Assembly (NCBI GenBank): GCA_958296225.1
Contig: OY282456.1
Span: 3,162,001 to 3,226,000, forward strand
Length of the DNA: 64,000 nucleotides
Direction: 5' to 3'
Source of the DNA: an uncultured Dehalococcoidia bacterium
GTDB taxonomy: Bacteria; Chloroflexota; Dehalococcoidia; Lucifugimonadales; UBA3495
Shown: piece by piece, positions 9,059 to 16,801 of the stretch
How the letters are laid out: each line of letters opens with the position of its first letter
Position numbering within the stretch: position 1 is the stretch's first letter
Translations under genes and position numbers: made by a program
Notes under the pieces: model-generated
What the model saw: only the letters and a program-made list of their open reading frames with translations
Databases searched by the model: none
Told to the model about the DNA's origin: nothing

Positions 9059-9183
9059 TTTTTACAGGGATATACAGGATGGACCGGATTTTGGATTCTG
9101 ATTGACGGGATGCGGTAGGGGCGAATGATTATTCGCCCCGGCATCAAAAAATCCGGTTTGTCCTGTCCATCCCGGTAAAAAAA
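9059..9183. repeat. inverted-repeat element with inner palindrome
   Basis: About 34-bp imperfect arms (9059-9092 and 9146-9183) start with TTTTTACAGGGAT and end with the complementary ATCCCGGTAAAAA. Between them lies a 22-bp palindrome (9118-9139) with arms GGGGCGAA and TTCGCCCC. Fragments of the outer arm recur at about 12168-12190 and 34187-34215. No coding potential is seen. It looks like a small non-autonomous intergenic repeat. Confidence 0.6.
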
Positions 9184-9185
9184 CC

Positions 9186-9470
9186 TCAATTGCGCGAGCT
9201 GCCTTCCCACCGCTCGCGCAATGATGCGATGTACACCCGTTCATACTCGCCATGGTGCCCGTTGGCCGGGTCGTCCGCTAATCGCTCGGCCCACATATAT
9301 TCCACGTCGGCCCATACGATGGGGAACTTGGGCTGGTCGAAAAACGCCGCCACCGCGTCGAACGGCGACGCCCCCTCGATATACCCAAGCATCTGAAAGT
9401 TGTCGTACAGGTTGCCCTGTTCCGACATAAACCGCCCCTTCATCGCCGCCATAACCAGATAATTGGCCAT
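9186..9470 (-). CDS. small conserved-looking protein of unknown function
   Basis: 94 residues from the ATG at 9470, which has AAAGGGGG 4-8 nt upstream. It is acidic and aromatic-rich, with IEGASPFDAVAAFFDQPKF and WADVEYMWAERL, a composition quite unlike a chance frame. It is 41 nt downstream of a thiolase and in the same direction, so it is probably the third gene of the DUF35-thiolase operon and may be a subunit or accessory protein. I do not recognise the family. Confidence 0.6.
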   Translation of the reverse strand: MANYLVMAAMKGRFMSEQGNLYDNFQMLGYIEGASPFDAVAAFFDQPKFPIVWADVEYMWAERLADDPANGHHGEYERVYIASLRERWEGSSRN

Positions 9471-9511
9471 ACCGCCCCCTTTCGCATCTCCGCGGAATGT
9501 CCATCGGGCCG

Positions 9512-10666
9512 CTACCGGGTCAGAATATGCACGGTGGTAACGTCTCCGGCCCCGGAGCACTGCGCCACGCCGACCCGCGGGTTTGCCACTTGCCGCGGCC
9601 CGGCCTCGCCGCGCAGCTGGGTAACGGTTTCGTGCACCATGCGGATACCCGTAGCGCCAAAGGGGTGACCCATAGCCAGCAACCCGCCGTCCGTGTTCAC
9701 CGGAATATCGCCGTTTAATGCCGTCCGGCCGGCTACGGTAGCCTGCCACGCCTCGCCAAAAGGCGCCAGGTGCAGGGCTTCAATCTGCTGCAATTCCCCG
9801 ATGGTGGCGGCGTCGTGAACCTGCGCGATGTCAACATCCTCCGGCCCGATGCCGGCCATTTCGTAAGCCTGCAACGCGGCCGGCTCCGTCCGGTAGGGGC
9901 TGAAGGCCGAATGGTCGCTGCCCCGCCCGTTATAAGCGCCGGAGGTCAGCGCCGCCGCCGCGATGCGGATGGCCCGGCTCCGGTCGATGCCGTAGGTATC
10001 CAGCGCGTCGGCGGCGCACAGCACGGCGGCGGCCCCGCCCTCGCTGGTGGGGCAGCACTGGTACAGCGTCAGCGGGTCGGCAATCAGGCGCGAGTTCAGC
10101 ACGTCCTCTACCGAGTAGGTTTCTTTGCGATGGGCGTAGGGGTTCAGGGCTGCGTTCTGCCGGGCCTTCACCGATACCTGGGCCAAGGCCGACGCCGGCG
10201 CGCCGGTTTCATCCATATACCGGGTCATCCGCAGGGCGTAGCCGGCCATCATATGGTCGCCGCCGATGTAGCGCGCGGGGCTGTTTTCCGCCGTAACCGT
10301 AACCGGCCCGCCGGGCACCTTCTCCGCGCCAAAGGCCAGCGCCAGGTCGAACACGCCGGACGTGATGCCCCAATACGCCTGCCAGAAGGCGGTGGAACCG
10401 CTGGAGCAGGCGTTCTCCACGTTGATAATCGGCACGCCGGTCAACCCCAGCTGCGCCAGCGTAGTTTCGCCGATGGACATTCCGTGGTAATAGACGTGGC
10501 CGAAATAGGCCACCGGAATTGCCGGCCAGGGCACCCCGGAATCGCGCAGCGCGTCAATCACCGCATCCCGCGCCAGGTCCGACAGGTTTTGCTCCGGGAA
10601 ACGGCCAAAGGGGTGCAGGCCCACGCCGGCCACCATCACCTCGCGACCGGGGCGAAACTGAGTCAT
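9512..10666 (-). CDS. thiolase family protein (SCP-x/acetyl-CoA acetyltransferase-like)
   Basis: 384 residues from the ATG at 10666, with GGAGG 7 nt upstream; a GTG at 10669 is the alternative. The nucleophilic Cys is Cys87 in ENACSSGS, with VHDAATIGE and the GHPFGATG His further on, and a C-terminal CSGAGD giving the second active Cys. The lack of a typical degradative C-G-x-G end and the DUF35 partner place it with non-specific lipid-transfer-type thiolases. It probably cleaves or condenses beta-ketoacyl-CoA together with the DUF35 protein encoded 16 nt upstream. Confidence 0.88.
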   Translation of the reverse strand: MTQFRPGREVMVAGVGLHPFGRFPEQNLSDLARDAVIDALRDSGVPWPAIPVAYFGHVYYHGMSIGETTLAQLGLTGVPIINVENACSSGSTAFWQAYWGITSGVFDLALAFGAEKVPGGPVTVTAENSPARYIGGDHMMAGYALRMTRYMDETGAPASALAQVSVKARQNAALNPYAHRKETYSVEDVLNSRLIADPLTLYQCCPTSEGGAAAVLCAADALDTYGIDRSRAIRIAAAALTSGAYNGRGSDHSAFSPYRTEPAALQAYEMAGIGPEDVDIAQVHDAATIGELQQIEALHLAPFGEAWQATVAGRTALNGDIPVNTDGGLLAMGHPFGATGIRMVHETVTQLRGEAGPRQVANPRVGVAQCSGAGDVTTVHILTR

Positions 10667-10682
10667 CACATTTCCTCCAAAC

Positions 10683-11102
10683 CTATTGCGTCGCGCCGAC
10701 GGGCCGCCACTTGTACACCACCCGCGCCGCCGCGTCGCTGCCGTCCGGTGAAACCGTCTGCAAGGCCAGGCTTACCGGCATCCCCACGCGCAAATCGTCG
10801 TGGGCGCAGTCAATCACTTCCGCCAGCACGTGGGGGCCTTCGGGCAGCTCAACCTCACCCAGCACATAAGGCACCGGCCCCGGCCAGCCGGCCGGCGGCA
10901 CCCGCACGATGGTATAGCTGTACAGTATCCCCGGCGTGGACAGCTCGACAGCCTCCAGCTCCGGCGCGGCGCAGGACTGGCAAAAGGTAGCCGGCCCGAA
11001 AACGCAGACGCCGCACCGGGCGCACCGCATCCCCAGCAGCACGCCGCTCAGCCCGCTGTCATCGGTAAGGCGCAAGCATTTATCGTCCACGGATACAGCC
11101 AT
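10683..11102 (-). CDS. Zn-ribbon/OB-fold (DUF35-type) thiolase partner
   Basis: 139 residues. An N-terminal rubredoxin-like zinc ribbon uses Cys27, Cys30, Cys41 and Cys44 (MRCARCG, FCQSC), and the rest forms an OB-fold (SYTIVRVPPAGW, PYVLGEVELPEG, GMPVSLAL). DUF35 proteins bind thiolases or HMG-CoA synthases and help channel acyl-CoA. The gene is the first of an operon with the thiolase and the 94-residue protein. Confidence 0.88.
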   Translation of the reverse strand: MAVSVDDKCLRLTDDSGLSGVLLGMRCARCGVCVFGPATFCQSCAAPELEAVELSTPGILYSYTIVRVPPAGWPGPVPYVLGEVELPEGPHVLAEVIDCAHDDLRVGMPVSLALQTVSPDGSDAAARVVYKWRPVGATQ

Positions 11103-11196
11103 ATCAGTTCAAACCACCTGCCAACAAGCATCGGCAAAGCCCGTGCCGGGCAGTTTAAAACTCTCCTCTAACGCTGTCAATTCACGCCCCGCCGGT

Positions 11197-11242
11197 GGCA
11201 GCGTTGCAATTTAGGTACAACCACCTGAATTGCAACGCTACC
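11197..11242. repeat. short inverted-repeat element A
   Basis: 20-bp arms at 11197-11216 and 11223-11242 (GGCAGCGTTGCAATTTAGGT and its near complement, 18 of 20 positions) around a 6-nt centre. The arms match the terminal repeats of elements at 12133-12300 and 26936-27056 without their internal sequence. The rest of 11103-11367 shows no gene. Confidence 0.6.
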
Positions 11243-11367
11243 GTTACCATCCGGGGGATGGCCGGCGTATCCGGGGTCAACGTATTGGCCGGGGACAAGG
11301 TTCAGTTTCCCGGCGGTTTGCGGCCAGGGCGGTGACGGCGGCGGGACGGATTCGGCGGCGAATTGGG

Positions 11368-11760
11368 CTATGATTTCCGCCAGGGTCGGCGGGCGGGGCA
11401 GCCGGCGATGGCGGCGGACACGGCGGCGAAGAGCCGGTCAACACGGCGACGGACGCGCCGCAACATCGGCCGGGCCGCGTTGGGGGCGGCGGCGATGCGA
11501 CCCGGCAAGTCGCGAATTTCGCGGAAGGTGCGCCAGTGGGCGCAGCGCAGCCGGCCATCGCGCACCAGGCCGGTGACGACCAGGCCAAGGCGGCGCTTGC
11601 TGTAATGGGGGTGATGCCAGTGGACGGCGGCGGCGGTTACGGCATGGGTGGCCGCGCGGTACAAGGCACGGGCGGCGCGGGTGCAATCACTGGCGGCGAG
11701 GTCGGCGGAGGCGTAGTTGAGGTAATGCTGGCTGCGGTTGATATGGTGGGTTGGGTTCAC
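11368..11760 (-). CDS. small HEPN-like helical protein, cassette 1
   Basis: 130 residues from a GTG at 11760, the position aligned with the ATG of its paralog at 26686. The N-terminal half (HHINRSQHYLN, RAARALYRAATHAV, TAAAVHWHH) has the helix pattern of HEPN/PaREP1-type small proteins: an HYL helix, a G/SD turn, then an Ala-rich helix. The C-terminal part is Arg-rich (PMLRRVRRRVDRLF). The paralog shares roughly 60 percent of the first 50 residues by eye. It lies about 320 nt downstream of a consensus promoter, behind a conserved leader. HEPN membership is tentative; catalytic R-x4-6-H is not clear. Confidence 0.6.
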   Translation of the reverse strand: MNPTHHINRSQHYLNYASADLAASDCTRAARALYRAATHAVTAAAVHWHHPHYSKRRLGLVVTGLVRDGRLRCAHWRTFREIRDLPGRIAAAPNAARPMLRRVRRRVDRLFAAVSAAIAGCPARRPWRKS

Positions 11761-11764
11761 GGGC

Positions 11765-12081
11765 GATGCCTGTTCCTTGTAGGGTTCGGGTGGGGTTACG
11801 GAGTTTTGTCGGTTGCGGATGCCAGAGGGTTTGCGGTCGCTGTCAGCCCCCACGGCCGGGGGATTTACGCAAGGTTTTTGACCACCTGGGTTCGGGAGCA
11901 GCGACCGGCGGTTAGACCGGGGCGCTGGCCGCAGCGAGTGGCTGGCGCTGTGCCCATGGCGACCGCGCCGGTGAGATAGCGGCCGGGCGGCGGTCCTGGG
12001 GGGCGGTTTGCGATTTGGAAATGCTGACGGGGTGGCCGTGGACGACCGATTTACCTCTGGCAGGATTGGGGTTCACGTGAC
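11765..12081 (-). ncRNA. candidate structured RNA / long 5' leader, cassette 1
   Basis: A leader of about 320 nt follows a perfect sigma-70 promoter. It shares blocks with a second copy at 26374-26680: CACGTGAA near the 5' end, CCTGCCAGAGGT, CGGTCTAACCG, and a nearly invariant block at 11841-11872 that begins TTGCGTAAATCCCCC and contains a CCCCC/GGGGG hairpin. GCCAGAGG (12054-12061) pairs with CCTCTGGC (11821-11828), and CGGTCG (12043-12048) with CGACCG (11834-11839), closing about 205 nt. No long reading frame is shared between the copies here. I do not recognise it as RNase P, tmRNA, 6S or a group I intron. Confidence 0.6.
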
Positions 12082-12087
12082 AGCGTC

Positions 12088-12116
12088 AGTATAGGAACTT
12101 GCGTTCTTGTTGTCAA
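12088..12116 (-). promoter_or_regulatory. consensus sigma-70 promoter of cassette 1
   Basis: TTGACA (12111-12116) and TATACT (12088-12093) on the minus strand are separated by exactly 17 bp. This perfect -35 box with a near-perfect -10 box is repeated only at cassette 2 (26339-26367), with the same hexamers and spacing. Transcription should begin near 12081. Confidence 0.8.
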
Positions 12117-12132
12117 GAGGTGTTTTACACTC

Positions 12133-12300
12133 GATAGCGTTCCTTTTCAGGTGGGTGGGAGTGCGAATTTTACAGGGATGTACAGGATAGACAGGATTTG
12201 ACCGATTGGGACGCAGTGGATTCCCGCTCCGTATCAAGTACGGGGTGGCGTTCTTTCGCGGGAGTGACGAAAGCGGAACCACCTAAAGCGGAACGCTACC
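12133..12300. repeat. MITE-like inverted-repeat element B
   Basis: Terminal arms at 12133-12156 (TAGCGTTCC then TTTTCAGGTGGGT) and 12278-12300 (ACCACCTAAAGC then GGAACGCTACC) are near complements. The interior carries the TTTACAGGGAT/ACAGGAT motif and a CCCGCTCC/CTTTCGCGGGAG hairpin. It has no coding capacity. Element C at 26936-27056 has the same ends with a different interior. 12301-12432 holds no gene, only the leader of the next one. Confidence 0.65.
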
Positions 12301-12432
12301 CCCGCCGGTGAAATCCTGAGCGCCCGGCCCGGCGACGCCAAAAATCCCGCATCCGCTTGACCCCACTCCGACCGGCGTGATAGCGTGAGCCGGCCGGAAA
12401 CCGTTACCGACCGTTTAATCTGAGTGGCAGCC

Positions 12433-14064
12433 ATGAGCAATGTTCTGGGTTTGGAACCCTTGTCCAACCGCCAATCCTGGGAGAAATCCCTCGGCGAATT
12501 CCTGGAAATTGTGGTCAACGCCAATCCCGACAAAGTGTTCGTCGAGATTGCGGGGCAGCAAATTACCTACGCGGATTTTTACCGCCGCTGCCGCGCCGCC
12601 GCCGCCATGTTCCGGAGCCTGGGCATCAAGCGTGGCGACCGGGTCTGTATGTTTCTGCCCAACGTCCCTGAGGTGCTCTACACCTGGTTTGGCCTGGCCC
12701 TCATCGGCGGCATTACCGTAACCATCAACACCGCCTACCGCCGTGATGAGATGGCGTTCATCCTCAATAACGCCGAGGCTTCGGCCCTGGTCGCTCACGA
12801 CAGCCTCATTGAAGTAGCGACCCAGGCCGCCGACATTGCCGCCTGCGTCCGGCACCGCCTCATCGTAGGCGACAATCCGCCGGTGGCTGGGTGGCGCTCC
12901 TACTCCCAACTCCTGGCCGATTCGCCCGAACTCGCCGAGTTGCCGGAGGTTTCCCCTACCGACATCTCCATGCTGCAATACACTTCCGGCACCACCGGCA
13001 ACCCCAAGGGCGTGCAGGTGACGCACCAGATGTACGTGTCCGCCGGCCAGGGATTCGCCCTGTGGACGCGGGCCACGCCCGATGACCGCTTTTTTACGTG
13101 CCTGCCCTACTTCCACGCCAACGCCCAGTATTACAGCACGATGGGCGCCCTGGCTTCCGGCGCAACCCTGGTGGTGCAGGAGCGATTCAGCGCCTCCCGT
13201 TTCTGGCAGCAGGTGCGCGAGGCCAGGGCCACCGTGGTTAATTTCATCGGCATGATGATGCCCGTCCTGGCCAAAAACGACCCCCGGCCCGACGACCGGG
13301 ACAACACCGTGCGCCTGTTCTACGGCTCTCCGGCCTTCGCTCCCGAATTTCTGGCCGACTTTGAGCAGCGCTTTGGCACCGACATCATCGTGGGTTTTGG
13401 TATGACCGAAACCTGCTACGGCACCATTGAAACCATCCGCGGCGAGCGCCGCCCCAATTCCTCCGGCCAGCCCCGCCAGCATCCCGACCCGGCCTTTGAC
13501 AACACCGTGCGCATCGTGGACGACGACGGCATCCCGGTTGCCAATGGCCAACCCGGTGAGATTACCATTCGCAACCCCGCCACTATGGCCGGCTACTGGC
13601 GCAACGAAGCCGAAACCGGCGCGTCCCTGCGCGACGGCTGGCTGTTCACCGGCGACCTGGGCTGGCTTGACGACGACAACTATCTGTATTTCGTTGACCG
13701 CAAAAAGGACGTTATTCGTCGTCGCGGGGAAAACATATCGTCCCAGGAAGTGGAAGACGTAATCAAGAGCCACGAACGGGTGCTGGACTGCGCCATCATC
13801 GCCGTTCCTTCCGAATTGGGCGAGGACGAGGTGAAAGCCTATATCACTCCGCGCCCCGGCGAAACGGTGTCGCCCGAAGATGTCATATACTGGTGCGCCG
13901 AACGCCTGGCGTACTTCAAAGTCCCACGCTATATTGAAATTCGCGAAGAACTCCCACGCACGCCAAGCCTGCGGGTAAGAAAGGATGTGCTGCGGCAGGA
14001 GCGGGAAGACCTGATTGCCGGCTGTTTCGACCGCGAAGCCGCCGGAATACGAATCAGGCGGTAA
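12433..14064 (+). CDS. AMP-dependent acyl-CoA synthetase (CaiC-like)
   Basis: 543 residues from the ATG at 12433. The adenylate-forming core is complete: YTSGTTGNPKGV (A3, P-loop), FGMTETCYGT (A5), GWLFTGDLGWLDDDNY (A7), and DRKKDVIRRRGENIS (A8, hinge). The A10 region reads LPRTPSLRVRK, so the usual G-K pair is L-R and the conserved catalytic Lys is Arg; this occurs in some carnitine/crotonobetaine-CoA ligase-like members and may lower adenylation. It is followed 28 nt later by glnB. Likely it activates a carboxylic acid to its CoA thioester. Confidence 0.88.
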   Translation: MSNVLGLEPLSNRQSWEKSLGEFLEIVVNANPDKVFVEIAGQQITYADFYRRCRAAAAMFRSLGIKRGDRVCMFLPNVPEVLYTWFGLALIGGITVTINTAYRRDEMAFILNNAEASALVAHDSLIEVATQAADIAACVRHRLIVGDNPPVAGWRSYSQLLADSPELAELPEVSPTDISMLQYTSGTTGNPKGVQVTHQMYVSAGQGFALWTRATPDDRFFTCLPYFHANAQYYSTMGALASGATLVVQERFSASRFWQQVREARATVVNFIGMMMPVLAKNDPRPDDRDNTVRLFYGSPAFAPEFLADFEQRFGTDIIVGFGMTETCYGTIETIRGERRPNSSGQPRQHPDPAFDNTVRIVDDDGIPVANGQPGEITIRNPATMAGYWRNEAETGASLRDGWLFTGDLGWLDDDNYLYFVDRKKDVIRRRGENISSQEVEDVIKSHERVLDCAIIAVPSELGEDEVKAYITPRPGETVSPEDVIYWCAERLAYFKVPRYIEIREELPRTPSLRVRKDVLRQEREDLIAGCFDREAAGIRIRR

Positions 14065-14092
14065 GCCAGGCTGGCAAAGAGGAGTAGTCCTG

Positions 14093-14437
14093 ATGATTAA
14101 GATTGAAGCCATCTTCCGCCCCGAGCGTCTCAACAACGTCAAAGACGCCCTCAACGAAGTCGGCATCGTGGGCTTGACGGTGACCCAGGTCACCGGCCGC
14201 GGCTCGCAAGGGGGCGTGGAAGTGACCGCCGCCCGTGGTCTCGGCACCTACCGCATTGATATGCTTCCCAAGGTCAAACTGGAGGTCGTCGTGAATGACC
14301 CCGACACCGACAAGGCGGTGGATGTCATCCGCACCAACGCCATCACCGGCATTCCCGGCGACGGCAAAATCTTTGTTTATCCGGTCAGCGACGCCATTCG
14401 CATCCGCACCGGCGAACACGGCTCCGACGCCGTTTAG
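14093..14437 (+). CDS. glnB: P-II family signal-transduction protein
   Basis: 114 residues from the ATG at 14093 (GAGGAG upstream). The P-II fold is clear: IKIEAIFRPERL, then MLPKVKLEVVV, ITGIPGDGKIFVYPV and a C-terminal RIRTGE. P-II trimers sense 2-oxoglutarate and ATP/ADP and regulate nitrogen and carbon enzymes. The T-loop reads GRGSQGGVEVTAARGLGTY, so the Tyr51 that is uridylylated in enterobacteria is absent. Neither an ammonium transporter nor glutamine synthetase is nearby; its neighbours are an acyl-CoA ligase and an EVE protein. Confidence 0.9.
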   Translation: MIKIEAIFRPERLNNVKDALNEVGIVGLTVTQVTGRGSQGGVEVTAARGLGTYRIDMLPKVKLEVVVNDPDTDKAVDVIRTNAITGIPGDGKIFVYPVSDAIRIRTGEHGSDAV

Positions 14438-14460
14438 CCCCCACCACCGGAGCGCGCCCT

Positions 14461-14943
14461 ATGCCCGAACCCCGCTACTGGCTTTTCAAGTCCGAACCCT
14501 CTTCCTACTCCTGGGACGACCTGACAGCCGAGGACGGCCAAACCGCCGAATGGGACGGCGTCCGCAACTATCAGGCCCGCAACTTTATGCGCGACGATAT
14601 GCGCATCGGCGATTACGTCCTCTTTTATCACAGCAACGCCAAACCGCCGGGCGTAATTGGCACCGCCCGCATCGTCCGCGAAGGCTACCCGGATGATTCC
14701 GCCTGGAACCCCGATTCCCGCTACTACGACGCCAAATCGGACCCGGCCAACCCCACCTGGATGATGGTGGACATCAAGGCCGAACGGCGGCTACCCCGCT
14801 TTATCAGCCTGAACGAGCTGAAAGCCAACCCCGCATTGGCCGACATGATGGTGACGAAACGGGGGCAGCGGCTGTCAGTCCAGCCGGTGACGGCGGCGGA
14901 GTGGGCAGAGGTGCTGGCGATGGCGGAGCGCGCCGCGCCATAG
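14461..14943 (+). CDS. EVE domain-containing protein
   Basis: 160 residues matching the whole EVE (thymocyte nuclear protein 1-like, PUA-related) domain: YWLFKSEPSSYSWDDL at the N-terminus, WDGVRNYQARNFMRDDM, the IGDYVLFYHS core, and a WMMVDIKAERRL strand. EVE domains bind modified bases in DNA or RNA. It lies 23 nt after glnB and is probably co-transcribed with it. The 80-nt gap to the convergent fhs gene shows no feature. Confidence 0.92.
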   Translation: MPEPRYWLFKSEPSSYSWDDLTAEDGQTAEWDGVRNYQARNFMRDDMRIGDYVLFYHSNAKPPGVIGTARIVREGYPDDSAWNPDSRYYDAKSDPANPTWMMVDIKAERRLPRFISLNELKANPALADMMVTKRGQRLSVQPVTAAEWAEVLAMAERAAP

Positions 14944-15023
14944 TTGCCGGAAGTTGTGATGCGGGCAGGCCCCGGCCAGGCGCCGCTGACCCCGTTCGTC
15001 CACGAATTGGAACTCCCCCGGCC

Positions 15024-16658
15024 CTAGTAAAAACCCACCACCTGCCCGTCTTCCCCCACGTCCATATCCAGCGCCCGCGGCCGCGTTGGCAGCCCGGGCA
15101 GCGTTTCAATTCGCCCGGCCAGCGCGTAGAGAAAGCCGGCGCCCACCGACGCCCGCAGCTCGTTCACCGGGAAGGTGTAGCCTTGCGGACGGTTCCGCAG
15201 CGCGGGGTCGTGCGAAATGGACGAATGTGTTTTAGCCATGCAAATCGGCAGCTGGCCCCAGCCCTGGGATTCAAAGTAGCGCAGCTGACGCAGGGCCGCC
15301 GGCGACCAGGACACATCCCCCGCCCCATAAACCTTTTGCGCCAGCGCCAACGCTTTGTCTTGCGCCGGCGCATCGCTGTCATACAGATAGGCAACGTCCG
15401 CATCGCCGGCGGACGCCGCCATTACCGCTTCCGCCAGAGCCTCGGCGCCGGCGCCGCCCTGGGCGTACCCGTCGCATTCCACGGCGGCATCGGCGCCGGC
15501 GGCCAGCGCGATGTCCTGCACGGCGGCCAGTTCTTCGGGGGTGTCGGTGTCAAATCGGTTGACGGCCACCACGGCGGGCAGCCCGAAACTCTTGACGATG
15601 CCGACGTGATGCGCCAGATTCGCGCCGCCGGCGACGACCCGCTCCGTATTGGGCCGCGCCAGCTCCCGACGCAACGCGCCGCCGTGCCACTTCAACGCCC
15701 GCGCCGATGCCACCAGCACCGCCGCGCTGGGCGTAAGATCCCGGTTCCGCGCTTTGATGTGCATAAACTTCTCAAAGCCCAGGTCGGATGCGAACCCCGC
15801 TTCCGTAATCACATAATCGGAGTAGGCCAGACCCATCCGGTCGGCGACAACCGAGTTGCAGCCGTGGGCGATGTTGGCGAAAGGCCCGGCGTGCACCAGC
15901 GCCGGCTGCCCTTCCAGAGTCTGTACCAGGTTCGGCATTATTGTCTGGTGCAGCAGCGTCATCAGCGCGCCGGTGAATCCCAGCGGCGCCACGCTGACCG
16001 GCGCGCCGCTCCGGGTGACGCCAACGACAATGCGCCCAATCCTTTCCCGAAGGTCGTTGCGGTTGTCCGCCAGCGCCAGAATCGCCATAATTTCCGATGC
16101 GGAAACGATGCTGAACTGCGCTTCCCGCAGCGGGCCGTAGCCGGCGCCGCCCACGCCGGCCACAATTTGCCGGAGCCCCCGGTCGGAGGCGTCGGTCACC
16201 CGCGACCAGCGGATGCCGTCGGCCTCAAAATCCGGCAGGCTGTGGCGGAACACGGCGTTGTCCACGAGGGCCGCCAGCAGATTGTGCGCCGATGCCACGG
16301 CGTGGGCGTCGCCGGTGAAGTGGATGTTGATTTCCTCTTCCGGGACGACTCGCGCCGCGCCGCCGCCGGTGCCGCCGCCCTTGATGCCGAAAACCGGCCC
16401 CAGCGTCGGCTCCCGCAGCGTTACTGCCGCGCGCTGCCCCAACCGGCCCAATCCCTGGGTCAGCCCGATGGCGGTAGTAGTCTTGCCCTCCCCGGCCGGC
16501 GTCGGCGTAATGCCGGTTACCACGACCAGCTTGCCGCGCCGCCCACCGCCGTTTTGGGGCAGGGCTTCCAGGGCAATCTTGGCCTTGTGCCGCCCGTAGG
16601 GCAGCACATAATCGGCGCCAACGCCCAGCCGCTCGGCAATGGTTGCTATTGGTTCCAT
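15024..16658 (-). CDS. fhs: formate-tetrahydrofolate ligase
   Basis: 544 residues, close to the usual 555-560. It condenses formate with tetrahydrofolate using ATP to give 10-formyl-THF for one-carbon metabolism. The P-loop TPTPAGEGKTTT (51-62), LREPTLGPVFGIKGGGTGGG, NLLAALVDNAVF and HAGPFANIAHGCNS are all characteristic. The ATG at 16658 has GGAG 5 nt upstream. It lies downstream of a ThDP enzyme but is separated by a hairpin, so it may have its own promoter. Confidence 0.96.
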   Translation of the reverse strand: MEPIATIAERLGVGADYVLPYGRHKAKIALEALPQNGGGRRGKLVVVTGITPTPAGEGKTTTAIGLTQGLGRLGQRAAVTLREPTLGPVFGIKGGGTGGGAARVVPEEEINIHFTGDAHAVASAHNLLAALVDNAVFRHSLPDFEADGIRWSRVTDASDRGLRQIVAGVGGAGYGPLREAQFSIVSASEIMAILALADNRNDLRERIGRIVVGVTRSGAPVSVAPLGFTGALMTLLHQTIMPNLVQTLEGQPALVHAGPFANIAHGCNSVVADRMGLAYSDYVITEAGFASDLGFEKFMHIKARNRDLTPSAAVLVASARALKWHGGALRRELARPNTERVVAGGANLAHHVGIVKSFGLPAVVAVNRFDTDTPEELAAVQDIALAAGADAAVECDGYAQGGAGAEALAEAVMAASAGDADVAYLYDSDAPAQDKALALAQKVYGAGDVSWSPAALRQLRYFESQGWGQLPICMAKTHSSISHDPALRNRPQGYTFPVNELRASVGAGFLYALAGRIETLPGLPTRPRALDMDVGEDGQVVGFY

Positions 16659-16746
16659 ATTGACTCCGTTATCGTATCCGCAAACGCCGGCGCAGCCGGC
16701 CGGTTTTTCCTGGGGAAGTGAACGCTCCGCAACATAACGCGCGTCA

Positions 16747-16773
16747 CGCTGACGGCGCCGTGCCCCGTCAGCG
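16747..16773. terminator. stable hairpin between ThDP enzyme and fhs
   Basis: CGCTGACGG (16747-16755) pairs with CCGTCAGCG (16765-16773), a 9-bp perfect stem with a 9-nt loop, 28 nt after the minus-strand ThDP stop. There is no U-run, so termination may be partial, or it may stabilise the mRNA end. Confidence 0.4.
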
Positions 16774-16801
16774 CAAACCGGAGGGCGTCGTTAGTTACAA
16801 A

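Noticed and set aside
11765..12081. Cassette leader as RNase P RNA, tmRNA, 6S RNA, SRP RNA or a group I intron
   Set aside because: None of the hallmark motifs of these RNAs that I know is seen (no tRNA-like CCA end, no RNase P core, no P7/G-site), and there are two diverged copies close together.
12415..14247. 610-residue open frame on the minus strand across the acyl-CoA ligase
   Set aside because: It is the antisense of a gene with complete adenylation motifs and has no recognisable domain; high-GC codon bias makes such frames common here.
14901..16721. 606-residue plus-strand frame opposite fhs
   Set aside because: The minus strand encodes a full-length formate-THF ligase; the plus frame is Arg/Gly/His-rich shadow.
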